This document shows positions 44,004 through 53,166 of a stretch of 64,000 nt of DNA, piece by piece. The notes below the pieces were generated by a model that did no database searches, was not told the origin of the DNA, and worked only from the letters and a program-made list of their open reading frames with translations. Position 1 is the first letter of the stretch; each line of letters opens with the position of its first letter. The translations under genes were made by a program, and so were the position numbers. The stretch comes from a virus: positions 1-64,000 of IMG/VR virus record IMGVR_UViG_3300017773_000004; one strand, given 5' to 3'.

Positions 44004-44327
44004 ATGGCTGCTTTGCAAATTACTTATGGAGGCTCTTCCTATAATATTACTCGACTAGATGTGCAAGATGTTCCTACGCCTTCTCGGGTTCTATTACAGG
44101 GAGGGCAAAATTTGTTTACAAACAATACTACACGACTAGATGTTCAAGATACAGTAGCTCCCACTAGAACTTTTGCGCAAAATGCACAAAAATTATTTGA
44201 AAACAATACTTCACGATTAGATATTCAAGAACATATAAGCCCTAATCGTGTGTTTATTCAAGGAGGGGTTGCGAGTCCTAATGCACAGACAACAGGGGCT
44301 CCAGCATCAAAAGAAAGCTGGGAGTAA
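44004..44327 (+). CDS. Small three-repeat protein (27-residue repeats)
   Basis: 107 residues. A unit containing T-(R)-RLDVQD-x-x-x-P-(S/T)-R-x-(L/F) and ending NLF-x-NN is repeated three times, with RLDV at residues 17 and 44 and RLDI at 71. The period is exactly 27 residues. Between these are Q-G-G-Q-N or Q-N-A-Q-K turns. The final 20 residues are non-repetitive (ASPNAQTTGAPASKESWE). Such regular, short repeats suggest a small beta-solenoid or one strand per repeat added to a trimer. Family unknown. Confidence 0.6.
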   Translation: MAALQITYGGSSYNITRLDVQDVPTPSRVLLQGGQNLFTNNTTRLDVQDTVAPTRTFAQNAQKLFENNTSRLDIQEHISPNRVFIQGGVASPNAQTTGAPASKESWE

Positions 44328-44329
44328 TC

Positions 44330-44578
44330 ATGAACTTGACAAAAACATATACAAATTCTGACGACAAAATAACTCATGTAGAGATAACTCTTTCTCACAT
44401 AGAAGATGAAGTAACAACATCAGTATCGGATATATTTGAATTAAGGGAGCCTTTAGATTCAATTACTGAGACTGAAGCAATAATGGGTGTGGGAATCTGG
44501 TGGGCACAATTACGTGCTTTACAAAAAGCACTACAAACAAAATTAAGTCTTGCATTTCACACGGAGGCCACAGTTTAG
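44330..44578 (+). CDS. Hypothetical small protein
   Basis: 82 residues. A beta-type N-terminus (TKTYTNSDDKITHVEITLSH) is followed by an acidic segment and a C-terminal helix (WWAQLRALQKALQTKLSLAF). Not recognised. It starts two bases after the previous stop. Small helical proteins beside fibre genes sometimes act as fibre assembly chaperones; there is no direct evidence here. Confidence 0.5.
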   Translation: MNLTKTYTNSDDKITHVEITLSHIEDEVTTSVSDIFELREPLDSITETEAIMGVGIWWAQLRALQKALQTKLSLAFHTEATV

Positions 44579-44587
44579 GAGTAGCAA

Positions 44588-47449
44588 ATGTCAGCATATA
44601 ATTTTCCAAATAGTCCGAGCAATGGAGATACTGTAAATGTTGCAGGTATTGTTTATACCTATGACTCTACAGATAATGCATGGAAAACCGGAGCAGGTCA
44701 AAGTCCTGCTATACTAAGTAATGGTACTACTCCTAGCTTGGCTTCTGGAATTACTGCTGCTGAAATACGTACACTTATTGATGCTTCAGCTGACCCAGTA
44801 GACTTATCTTCTGTAGCTCAAAATATTATTCCTGATGCTGATTCGACTCGAGATTTAGGTACGAGCAGTAAAAAGTTTAGGGATCTTTATCTAAGTGGAA
44901 GTAGTTTGCACTTAGGCAGTATAACAATTGAATCAGATGCAACTTCTATAGTTCTTCCTCAATTAAAGATTGGTACAGGCGCTAACCAAGTAACTCTAAG
45001 CGGTTCTGGAGGCGCACTACAGGCAGGAGGAGCTGGAATTACTTTTGCAAGTCTTTCTGGTAAACCTACAACTATAGCTGGATACGGTATTACTGATGCT
45101 CTCACATTAGGAACTTCAGCTACAACTGCACTTGCAGGAAATACTACATTCTCCTTTGCAAGTCTTACAGGTAGGCCTACTACTATAGCCGGGTATGGTA
45201 TTACTGACGCTCTCACATTAGGAACTTCAGCTACAACTGCACTCGCTGGCAACACTGCTTTATTTAGCGGAGCATTCAGTGCTCTTACAGGTAAACCTAC
45301 TACTATAGCAGGCTATGGTATTACTGATGCACTTACATTAGGAACTTCGGCTACAACTGCACTTGCAGGAAATACTGCTTTATTTAATGGCGCTTATAGC
45401 TCTTTAACTGGCATACCTACTACCATAGCACATAAAAATGCAGACATTGATATTGGTAGTAATGATTTTATTACAACCGGTAAAGTTTTATTTGCAAATA
45501 TGTATTCAGCGCTTTCTGATTTACCCAGCGCTACAACTTATCACGGCATGTTTGCTCATGTACATGCTACAGGAGCGGCATACTTTGCACACGGCGGAAA
45601 CTGGATAGAACTCGCAAACAAAAGTTATGTAGATACTCAAGTCTCTGCTCTCGTAGACTCTGCTCCTGCAACACTAAATACACTAAATGAGCTTGCAGCA
45701 GCACTAAATGATGATGCAAGTTTTTCTACAACAGTTACAAATAGTTTAGCTGCAAAAGCACCTTTAGCAAGCCCTACTCTTACAGGCACTCCAGCAGCTC
45801 CAACCGCAGCAAGCGGTACAAATACTACACAAATAGCAACAACTGCATTTGTAACGGCAGCAGTAGCCGGAGCTTCTGGAACATATAATAACGCAGCAGT
45901 AGATACTCACTTAAATACAGGCACTGCTTCTACAAATGAAGTATTATCTTGGAATGGTAGTGATTATGACTGGGTGGCACAGTCTGGGGGAGGAGGGGGA
46001 GCCTCTGTAACTACGTCAGATGCTGCACCAAGTAGCCCAAGTGCAGGAGACTTATGGTATAATACAAATGCTGGTGGTTTATTTGTATACTATACTGATG
46101 CAAATTCTTCTCAATGGGTGGAAATTGTAGGTAAAACAGGTGCTACAGGTGCTACAGGTGCTGCAGGTGCTGCAGGTGCTGCAGGTGCTGCGGGGTCTAG
46201 TGCTGCAATAACTCGTTATGCTAATGTTGCAGGCTTTCCAGGAAGTCCTACTGCCGCTGATTTAGCTTATGCAAATGATACAAATACTTTATACTTATAT
46301 AATGGCACATCTTGGGAAGTAGTAGCATCTGGAAATGACGAAAGTCCCGTAATTACTACTGAACCTCCTACAAGCACACAAACACTATCAAATTCAGGAA
46401 GTACTAGCACAGTAACAATGGTAGCACAAGACCCTGAAGGATTTGCTATTAATTATGGTATTGCATATAAAACAGCAAATAATGCTTTACCTTCTCAGCT
46501 TGCTTCTGCTCCTTCTATTAATCAAAGTACCGGAGTATACACTTTTACACCTAGTACTAATTCAGCTCACGCAGGAAGTTTTAAAGCACGATTAAGTGCA
46601 TCTGATGGAGCAAGAACTACAACTCGTCTAATAGACTTTAGTTTATCTTTCACTGTATTAGTAGAATACTTAGTTATCGGCGGAGGCGGCGGAGGCGGAG
46701 GCGGATCAGCCGCCGGCGGTGGTGGTGGTGCGGGCGGTTATCGTACTGCTACTGGGTTTGCGTTAACACCCGGTACGGCCTATTCAATTACTGTAGGCGC
46801 AGGCGGCGCAGGCACTACAAGTCCTGACAATAATAATGCATCAAATGGAAGCAACTCTGTATTTGGAAGTATAACAGCTTTAGGCGGAGGCGGAGGTGCC
46901 GGTACGGGCCCCGCTAACCAGTCATATGCTGGTAATGGATTAGTTGGTGGATCCGGCGGTGGTGGTCGTTACGGTGGTACTGGGGGCGCAGGCACTTCTG
47001 GACAAGGTTATGCAGGGGGTGCCTCTACTTCCGCAGGTTCTAGAGGTTCTGGTGGCGGTGGTGGTGCTAGCGCTGCTGGTGGAGACGGTAATTCAAGTAC
47101 TCCAGGTACTGGGGGTGCTGGACTGGCTTCTTCCATAACAGGTACTTCTGTAACCCGTGCAGGAGGGGGTGGAGGTGCTCTTTGGAGTAATGCTGCTTTC
47201 ACTAATGGCGGAGCTGGTGGCGGTGGAAACGGTGGATCTTCTGCATCGGCAGGAACAGCAAATACCGGCGGTGGCGGTGGCGGTAATGGTAGTAGCGTTG
47301 CTGGTCAAGCGGGCGGTTCCGGTGTAGTAATTATCGCAGCACAGCAAGCAGCATCTTCTGTATCAGGAACTTATAGTGTAGATACTAGCGGTAGGTCCGG
47401 ATGGCATGTTTATACATTTACAGCAGGCACTGGTAGTATAACTTTCTAA
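44588..47449 (+). CDS. Fibre with shared N-terminus, repeats, collagen-like stalk and glycine-rich head (fibre 3)
   Basis: 953 residues. It opens with the shared signature (YNFPNSPSNGDTVNVAGIVY, then TYDSTDNAWKTG). Residues about 155-280 hold four copies of a 37-40-residue shaft repeat (GKPTTIAGYGITDALTLG, then TSATTALAGNT). A LTGTPAAPTA/TTQIATTAFV unit, a SPSAGDLWYNT module, a collagen-like GATGATGAAGAAGAAG run (about 516-540) and a cadherin-like module (PTSTQTLSNSGSTSTVTMVA) follow. The last 260 residues are glycine-rich (IGGGGGGGGGSAAGGGGGAG onward) and end YTFTAGTGSITF. Glycine-rich heads of this sort act as adhesins in some T-even-like phages. Confidence 0.8.
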   Translation: MSAYNFPNSPSNGDTVNVAGIVYTYDSTDNAWKTGAGQSPAILSNGTTPSLASGITAAEIRTLIDASADPVDLSSVAQNIIPDADSTRDLGTSSKKFRDLYLSGSSLHLGSITIESDATSIVLPQLKIGTGANQVTLSGSGGALQAGGAGITFASLSGKPTTIAGYGITDALTLGTSATTALAGNTTFSFASLTGRPTTIAGYGITDALTLGTSATTALAGNTALFSGAFSALTGKPTTIAGYGITDALTLGTSATTALAGNTALFNGAYSSLTGIPTTIAHKNADIDIGSNDFITTGKVLFANMYSALSDLPSATTYHGMFAHVHATGAAYFAHGGNWIELANKSYVDTQVSALVDSAPATLNTLNELAAALNDDASFSTTVTNSLAAKAPLASPTLTGTPAAPTAASGTNTTQIATTAFVTAAVAGASGTYNNAAVDTHLNTGTASTNEVLSWNGSDYDWVAQSGGGGGASVTTSDAAPSSPSAGDLWYNTNAGGLFVYYTDANSSQWVEIVGKTGATGATGAAGAAGAAGAAGSSAAITRYANVAGFPGSPTAADLAYANDTNTLYLYNGTSWEVVASGNDESPVITTEPPTSTQTLSNSGSTSTVTMVAQDPEGFAINYGIAYKTANNALPSQLASAPSINQSTGVYTFTPSTNSAHAGSFKARLSASDGARTTTRLIDFSLSFTVLVEYLVIGGGGGGGGGSAAGGGGGAGGYRTATGFALTPGTAYSITVGAGGAGTTSPDNNNASNGSNSVFGSITALGGGGGAGTGPANQSYAGNGLVGGSGGGGRYGGTGGAGTSGQGYAGGASTSAGSRGSGGGGGASAAGGDGNSSTPGTGGAGLASSITGTSVTRAGGGGGALWSNAAFTNGGAGGGGNGGSSASAGTANTGGGGGGNGSSVAGQAGGSGVVIIAAQQAASSVSGTYSVDTSGRSGWHVYTFTAGTGSITF
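45059..45430 (+). repeat. 111-120-bp shaft repeats in fibre 3
   Basis: The segment GGTAAACCTACAACTATAGC and close variants recur at 45059, 45170, 45290 and 45410, at intervals of 111, 120 and 120 bp. They encode GKPTTIAGYGITDAL-type fibre shaft units. The copies are diverged at synonymous sites but clearly related. Confidence 0.8.
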
Positions 47450-47466
47450 GGAGTAAAGAATGGCAA
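47437..47466 (+). repeat. 30-bp direct repeat, copy 1 (fibre junction)
   Basis: This 30-bp segment covers the last codons and stop of fibre 3, the AAGGAG ribosome site and the first codons of fibre 4. An exact copy lies at 49022-49051. The two copies bracket fibre 4 exactly. Confidence 0.92.
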
Positions 47467-49034
47467 CAGATTTTCCAAATAGCCCCTCAAATGGAGCAAC
47501 CCATACTTTTGGAGGAAATACTTATACGTATAACTCTACAATGGGGGCATGGACAGGTCCGGCTGGAGGGTCGGGCGGAGGAGCATCTGTAACTGTATCA
47601 GAAACTGCTCCTTCTAGTCCTGCTGAAGGTGATTTATGGTTCGATCCAAGTGTACTCAAAACGTTTGTGTATTATAATGATGGAACTGCAAGTCAGTGGG
47701 TACAAAGTAATCCTACAGGTAGTGGAAGTGGTGGCAGTGCTGGAGCATCTGTAACTGCATCAGATACTGCGCCTTCGTCTCCAAGTGCAGGAGATTTGTG
47801 GTATAAATCAGATACAAATGCATTGTATGTATACTATAATGATGGAGACTCTAGCCAATGGGTAGGTGTATCCGGCCCTGCTGGAGCTGATGGAGCCGCG
47901 GGAGCCGCGGGAGCCGCTGCTACTGGTTATGGACAAGTTCCAATTATTTATACTGAACCTCCTACGACTCATGACTTAAATAGTGATGGTAGCACTAGCA
48001 CAGTACAAATGCAGGCAGTAGATCCAGAAGGAACTGCGATTACTTATGCGATTGCATATGCAAATGCTACAAATGCACGTCCAAATCAACTTGTAGCAGA
48101 TACAGCTATAAATCAAAGCACCGGTATTTTTACTTTTGATCCTTCTACAAACTCAACCCACGCAGGTACTTTTAAAGCACGTTTAAGTGCTTCAGATGGA
48201 ATTACACACGCTACACGATTTGTTAATTTTACCCTAGCTTTTAATGTTACCGCAGAACTGCTACTTGTTGCTGGAGGTGGAGGCGGTAATAATGACGCTG
48301 GCGGCGGCGCCGGTGGTGGTGGCTACGTCGAAGATTCTTCGTATGTATTTTTAAGTGGTACTACATATAATATTACAGTAGGAACTGGAGGAGCTGTTGC
48401 GACAGCACAAGGTGCAGTTGGATCAAGGGGTGGAAATAGTACTTTTGCCACAGGAGGTTCTGATATTTATGTAGCTACCGGAGGAGGTGGCGGAGGTGGT
48501 GTTGGTAACTTTACTGGTAGTGATTTAAGCACTCAACTTAATGGTGGTTCTGGCGGAGGTGCAGGTCGTGCTTCAGACGGGCCAGGAATAGCCCTACAAG
48601 CTTCATATGGTGGAAAAGGCTTTGGTTTTAATGGCGGAGATGATTATTCGAATGAAGGCGGTGGCGGTGGAGGCGGTGCTGGCGGAGCAGGTACAGACGG
48701 TACCGCTGCTTTAGGTGGTAATGGTGGAGCTGCAAAACAGTCTTCAATTACCGGCACAGCAACCTACTATGCAGGAGGAGGGTACGCTGGAGGTTATGAT
48801 GTATCTTTAGGCTCTTATGGTACTGGCGGTGGAGACAATGTTATTGGTAATGGAGGCTATGGTGGTATTTGGAGCAACGGCACATATGGTAGTAAAGCAG
48901 GAAATAATGGAGTTGTAATTATTGCAGCACAAACAGCAGCAACATCAGTTACTGGTGCTTATACCTCAAGCACTTCAAGTAGATCAGGGTACACTGTGTA
49001 CACTTTCACAGGCACAGGTACTATAACTTTCTAA
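47460..49034 (+). CDS. Glycine-rich fibre with shared N-terminus (fibre 4)
   Basis: 524 residues. The N-terminal signature is ATDFPNSPSNGATHTFGGNT then YTYNSTMGAW. Two SPAEGDLWF/SPSAGDLWY modules, each ending in a (Y/V)YYNDG-x-x-SQWV strand, follow. Then come a short collagen-like run (GADGAAGAAGAA), a cadherin-like module (about 165-258, HDLNSDGSTSTVQMQAVDPE) and a glycine-rich head of about 260 residues ending VYTFTGTGTITF. The signature and cadherin-like module are nearly the same as in fibre 8 (55,997), so one is probably a recent duplicate of the other. Bracketed by 30-bp direct repeats. Confidence 0.78.
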   Translation: MATDFPNSPSNGATHTFGGNTYTYNSTMGAWTGPAGGSGGGASVTVSETAPSSPAEGDLWFDPSVLKTFVYYNDGTASQWVQSNPTGSGSGGSAGASVTASDTAPSSPSAGDLWYKSDTNALYVYYNDGDSSQWVGVSGPAGADGAAGAAGAAATGYGQVPIIYTEPPTTHDLNSDGSTSTVQMQAVDPEGTAITYAIAYANATNARPNQLVADTAINQSTGIFTFDPSTNSTHAGTFKARLSASDGITHATRFVNFTLAFNVTAELLLVAGGGGGNNDAGGGAGGGGYVEDSSYVFLSGTTYNITVGTGGAVATAQGAVGSRGGNSTFATGGSDIYVATGGGGGGGVGNFTGSDLSTQLNGGSGGGAGRASDGPGIALQASYGGKGFGFNGGDDYSNEGGGGGGGAGGAGTDGTAALGGNGGAAKQSSITGTATYYAGGGYAGGYDVSLGSYGTGGGDNVIGNGGYGGIWSNGTYGSKAGNNGVVIIAAQTAATSVTGAYTSSTSSRSGYTVYTFTGTGTITF

Positions 49035-49051
49035 GGAGTAAAGAATGGCAA
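49022..49051 (+). repeat. 30-bp direct repeat, copy 2 (fibre junction)
   Basis: Exact copy of 47437-47466, covering the end of fibre 4, its stop, a ribosome site and the start of fibre 5. Homologous exchange between the copies would remove 1585 bp containing the whole of fibre 4 and leave intact flanking genes. Confidence 0.92.
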
Positions 49052-50382
49052 TCAATTTTCCAAATAGCCCATCAAATGGGGATACACATACAGCAGCAGG
49101 CCAAACTTTTACCTATGATGGCACTGTATGGAATCCTCAATCAGGTACTCCTGTATCTACTGGCACAAGTGCGCCTTCTAGCCCCTTTCCTGGCGATCTT
49201 TGGTTTGATACGTCTTCGGGGACTCTTTACTTTTACTATGCTGATGGTTCTTCGAATCAGTGGGTTGGTGTAACTGGTCCTACAGGTGCAAATGGAACTA
49301 ATGGTGCTGATGGTGCTGATGCAACTCCAACAAGTTATACCGCACAAGGAAATCTTCCAACCTCTGGAAATACTGTAGGAACACTTGCTTGGCTTACAAG
49401 CACAAATCAACTTGCGGTAGCACAATCTGCACAGGATTGGAGTATATTTACCAGAGATGCTACTACAGCTTTTACTGCAACTGGAGGTACAATTACAACT
49501 TATACTGGTGATGGTACTAATGGAACAAATGGTACTAGCTATAAAGTGCATACTTTTACTTCTTCTGGAAACTTTGTAACAACTGGATCAAAAAGTTATG
49601 ATTATATTGTAGTCGCAGGTGGAGGATCAGGAGGCCCAAGACACTCTGGAGGTGGCGGTGCCGGGGGATATATCGCACAAACAGGAGTAACGATCGCAGC
49701 AGGAACCCATGCAATTGTAATTGGAGCAGGTGGAGCAGGTATCTCATCAGGAACAGGAACAAGCGGAAATAATGGTAGTAATACAACTTTTAATAGCCAT
49801 ACCGCGATAGGAGGCGGTGGAGGTGGATACTCTAGTTCTGCAGCAGGTAGCGGAGGTTCCGGGGGCGGAGGATCTAGTTGGAATGCATATACTGGGGGTG
49901 CTGGTACATCAGGACAAGGATATGCAGGTCGAGATGGACATTGGACATCTAGTGGAGATCACAGAGTTTCTGGAGGCGGCGGCGGTGCTGGAGGACAAGG
50001 ACCCGCACCTACACACAGCCCTCAGCAAGCGGGAGATGGTGGTGTAGGAGTACAAAACTATATAAATGGAACAGGCCATTACTGGGCTGGTGGAGGCGGT
50101 GGGGGTACGTGGAATTCTGGTGGAAGTCGAGGAGGAAATGGGGGTAACGGTGGAGGCGGCGGTGGAACTCATACGGGTACCGGTACTTTAACTGGAGGAA
50201 CTGGCGGCTCTGGTTTAAATGCTGGAGGCGCTGGAGGAACAGGAACGACTAACCTGCCAGGAGCAGGCGGGCAAAATACCGGAGGTGGCTCAGGAGGGGC
50301 AGGGCAAGACGTTCATGCAAGCCATGTTGGTGGTTCTCAAAGCGGAGGCTCTGGCATTGTAATTATAAGGTATGAGGCATAA
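49045..50382 (+). CDS. Glycine-rich fibre with shared N-terminus (fibre 5)
   Basis: 445 residues. The signature is AINFPNSPSNGDTHTAAGQT then FTYDGTVWNP, followed by one SPFPGDLWFDTS module, a collagen-like GPTGANGTNGADGAD run and a small linker domain (about 95-170, LPTSGNTVGTLAWLTSTNQL). The glycine-rich head (about 190-445) ends VGGSQSGGSGIVIIRYEA. It lacks the cadherin-like module of fibres 3, 4 and 8. Glycine-rich C-termini of this type may fold as packed polyglycine-II helices with exposed loops that bind receptors; that is family-level inference. Confidence 0.76.
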   Translation: MAINFPNSPSNGDTHTAAGQTFTYDGTVWNPQSGTPVSTGTSAPSSPFPGDLWFDTSSGTLYFYYADGSSNQWVGVTGPTGANGTNGADGADATPTSYTAQGNLPTSGNTVGTLAWLTSTNQLAVAQSAQDWSIFTRDATTAFTATGGTITTYTGDGTNGTNGTSYKVHTFTSSGNFVTTGSKSYDYIVVAGGGSGGPRHSGGGGAGGYIAQTGVTIAAGTHAIVIGAGGAGISSGTGTSGNNGSNTTFNSHTAIGGGGGGYSSSAAGSGGSGGGGSSWNAYTGGAGTSGQGYAGRDGHWTSSGDHRVSGGGGGAGGQGPAPTHSPQQAGDGGVGVQNYINGTGHYWAGGGGGGTWNSGGSRGGNGGNGGGGGGTHTGTGTLTGGTGGSGLNAGGAGGTGTTNLPGAGGQNTGGGSGGAGQDVHASHVGGSQSGGSGIVIIRYEA

Positions 50383-50384
50383 AA

Positions 50385-50696
50385 ATGGCACACTACGCAA
50401 AAGTAAAAAATGGAATAGTAGAAAATGTAATTGTAGCAGAAGCAAAGTTTTTTGAAACTTTTGTTGATGATTCTCCAGGTGAGTGGATTCAAACATCCTA
50501 TAATACACAGGGAGGAGTACATTATGACCCTACAACTGGAGAGCCTAGCGAAGACCAAAGCAAGGCTCTTCGAAAAAATTACGCGACCCCGGGTGGAAAC
50601 TACAACGAAGAGGCGGATGCGTTTTATCATCCCCAGCCCGGAGCAGACTGGACACTGAATACTACTACGTATTTGTGGGAAGCACCAGAGGAGTAA
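50385..50696 (+). CDS. Conserved small fibre-associated protein
   Basis: 103 residues. AHYAKVKNGIVENVIVAEAK at the start, QTSYNTQGGVHYDP in the middle and DAFYHPQPGADWTLN then LWEAPEE at the end form a compact domain I recognise from tail regions of many marine phages, often as a separate gene or as the end of a fibre. Function is not established; fibre assembly or a small virion component are plausible. It sits between fibre 5 and the LamG fibres. Confidence 0.68.
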   Translation: MAHYAKVKNGIVENVIVAEAKFFETFVDDSPGEWIQTSYNTQGGVHYDPTTGEPSEDQSKALRKNYATPGGNYNEEADAFYHPQPGADWTLNTTTYLWEAPEE

Positions 50697-50699
50697 AGA

Positions 50700-53162
50700 A
50701 TGACAGCATTAAATTTTCCAGACAGTCCGAGCAATGGTGATACGTACCAAGGATATACGTACAATAGTACAAAAGGCACTTGGGCGAAACCAGCGGATCC
50801 TGATGCAAGAACTGCAGTATACGCAAACATTGCAGCACTGCCTACAAGCGGCACTGCTGGTGATATGGCGTATGTAACTGCTACAAATCGTTTATATATT
50901 TGGACAGGCACTGGATGGTACAATATTGCATTAATTAATACAAATCCTACTATTTCCGGAGTCAGTTCAAGTTATACTCTTGCAATTGATGGTAGTGCAA
51001 CGACAGTCACAATCACAGCTACAGATCCAGAAGGATTACCAATTACATACAGTATCGTTTCTGATACTTCTGGAAATATTGCTACGGTAGCACAAGGTAC
51101 CGGTGCAAATACAAATGTATTTACAATTACTCCTTCAACAAATACGGCTCATGCAGGAACTTTTTCGCTTACTTTCCGTGCTTCAGATGGAGTAAATCTT
51201 GCATCTTCGGCAGCATCTTTTACGCTTCAATTTAAAGTAGACAATAGTCACTATACAACGGGATTATTTACTTCTGTAGGAGCAAATAATGCTACAAATT
51301 CTTCTTTTGACGATAAATCAGCGAGCAATCACACACTAACAGTAGCAAATCAAGCTCATCAAACTACGTTCAGTCCTTATAGGCCTGGAGGATATTCAGT
51401 TTACTTTGATGGTAGCGGAGATTATTTAGCCTCAGACAATAATAATATAGGAAACTTTGGCACAGGAGATTTTACACTCGAAGGATGGATCTGGGTTCCT
51501 GATCGAAGTGCTTTATATACCATACTTGATGGTCGTCCTACAAGCCTTACTTCTGCAACTGGGTGGTCTGTAGCAATTAATACTTCCGGAGGTATCTATG
51601 TTTATAGTGGGGGGCATCACATTACAGGAACTGCAGGAGATGTTACTACTCAAACTTGGCATCACTGGGCACTAACTCGATCTTCCGGAGATATGAAACT
51701 ATTTTTAAATGGTACTCAACAAGGGAGCACAAACTCAACTGCGAGAGACTACACCGCAAATTTATTCAGAGTAGGAGCAAGTGGTACAGGAGGAGAAGTT
51801 TTTAAAGGCTATCAAAGAGATGTTCGAGTAATAAAAGGTACTGCACTTTATACAAGTAATTTTACTCCTACTACCGAACCTCTTACAGCAGTAACAAATA
51901 CTACTTTCCTTGGATGTCACTTGCCTTATATTGCCGATGGATCAACGAATGATCATACTATCGCTATAAACGGGGATCCATCAACTGAACCTTTTGCTCC
52001 CTTTGATCATCAAGAATACTCAGCATCAAATCATGGTGGTTCAATGGCTTTGGATGGCACTGGGGACTCAATAAGTGCAGCTGCCAGTGCAGATTTTGGT
52101 TTTGGAACAGGAGACTTTACAGTAGAATGGTGGATTAAGTTTAATACTATTTCAAACTATCCTACAGTAATTGATATGAGATCTGCAGACAATGATACTC
52201 CATTAGCTTTATTTCCTAAAACAAACTTACAAAATCAACTTGGAGTGTATGTAAGTGGAGGATATATTGCATCGGGAACAAATAGTTTTAAAGCGGGTAT
52301 TTGGATTCATTATGCAATTTGTAAAACTGGCGGATACCTTAAAGGATATTTTAATGGCAAACAAGATTTTTCGATAGCTTGTACAAGAGATTATGGAAGT
52401 AGTGAAAGTATAAGAATTGGAGCAGTTTATGGCAATGGAAACTATTTTGTAGACGGTAATATGGCAGATGTTCGTATTGTAAAAGGTACGGCAGTTTATA
52501 CATCAGAGTTTACACCTCCAACAGCTCCTCTCCCAGCAGTTACAAATACAAAACTACTTGTACAGAGTACAGATGCCGGTATTATTGATAAGTCTCAAAC
52601 TGCACAATTAGTCGCCCTTATGGGGAATACAAAGTCTTCTACAACTCAAACAAAGTTTTTGTCAAGTTCTATGTACTTTGATGGTACTGGAGACTACATT
52701 AATGCAGAAAACTTTGAGATAGGAAATGTAGGTACAGCGCCTTTTACTTTTGAAGGGTGGTTTTATCTAACAGCATCTCCTGCAAACTATATTACTATCA
52801 TGCAGACCCGAGGTAGTAATGCATCTCAAACAGGTTTTGTAATGGCAATAAGTGCAGCAGATTTTTATATCTACTCCGGAGCATTTATCGGACAGAAAGG
52901 CAGTGCAATTTCCTCAAATCAGTGGTATCACTGGGCATATACAAGAGATACATCTGGAAATCAAAGAGTATTTTTAGATGGAACTCAAACTGGTAGCACT
53001 TACACAACTGCGCGAAACTATACAGACGATAAACTTTGGATAGGCGCTAAGTATGATGGATCAGAATACTTTACAGGGTACCAAAGCGATATTCGCATCA
53101 CCAAAGGCTTAGCAAGATATACTTCAAACTTTACAGCGCCGACGGCGGCATTAAAGGGATAA
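50700..53162 (+). CDS. Fibre with three LamG lectin-like modules (fibre 6)
   Basis: 820 residues. The signature is TALNFPDSPSNGDTYQGY then TYNSTKGTW. A cadherin-like module (about 97-175, ATDPEGLPITYSIVSDTSGN) is followed by three concanavalin/LamG-type modules starting near residues 234, 448 and 657. Each opens with a (Y/A)-(F/L)-DG-(S/T)-GD pattern (e.g. SVYFDGSGDYL), has an inner GTG-DF-T-(L/V)-E-(G/W)-W or matching strand, a WHHWALTR-type strand, and ends in a V-(I/R)-x-KG-(T/L)-A-x-YTS-(N/E)-F-T-P motif. LamG modules usually bind glycans, so surface polysaccharide is a likely target. Its 3' end shares a 44-bp exact repeat with fibre 7. Confidence 0.8.
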   Translation: MTALNFPDSPSNGDTYQGYTYNSTKGTWAKPADPDARTAVYANIAALPTSGTAGDMAYVTATNRLYIWTGTGWYNIALINTNPTISGVSSSYTLAIDGSATTVTITATDPEGLPITYSIVSDTSGNIATVAQGTGANTNVFTITPSTNTAHAGTFSLTFRASDGVNLASSAASFTLQFKVDNSHYTTGLFTSVGANNATNSSFDDKSASNHTLTVANQAHQTTFSPYRPGGYSVYFDGSGDYLASDNNNIGNFGTGDFTLEGWIWVPDRSALYTILDGRPTSLTSATGWSVAINTSGGIYVYSGGHHITGTAGDVTTQTWHHWALTRSSGDMKLFLNGTQQGSTNSTARDYTANLFRVGASGTGGEVFKGYQRDVRVIKGTALYTSNFTPTTEPLTAVTNTTFLGCHLPYIADGSTNDHTIAINGDPSTEPFAPFDHQEYSASNHGGSMALDGTGDSISAAASADFGFGTGDFTVEWWIKFNTISNYPTVIDMRSADNDTPLALFPKTNLQNQLGVYVSGGYIASGTNSFKAGIWIHYAICKTGGYLKGYFNGKQDFSIACTRDYGSSESIRIGAVYGNGNYFVDGNMADVRIVKGTAVYTSEFTPPTAPLPAVTNTKLLVQSTDAGIIDKSQTAQLVALMGNTKSSTTQTKFLSSSMYFDGTGDYINAENFEIGNVGTAPFTFEGWFYLTASPANYITIMQTRGSNASQTGFVMAISAADFYIYSGAFIGQKGSAISSNQWYHWAYTRDTSGNQRVFLDGTQTGSTYTTARNYTDDKLWIGAKYDGSEYFTGYQSDIRITKGLARYTSNFTAPTAALKG
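53100..53143 (+). repeat. 44-bp direct repeat, copy 1 (3' end of fibre 6)
   Basis: The 44-bp segment encodes the KGLARYTSNFTAP tail of fibre 6. An exact copy is at 55930-55973 in the end of fibre 7; the few bases beyond differ only at third positions. Confidence 0.92.
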
Positions 53163-53166
53163 TACA

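Noticed and set aside
44336-44364. TTGACA at the start of the 44330 gene as a possible fifth promoter
   Set aside because: No -10 match at 16-18 bp and no A-rich block before it. The hexamer is explained by Leu-Thr codons.
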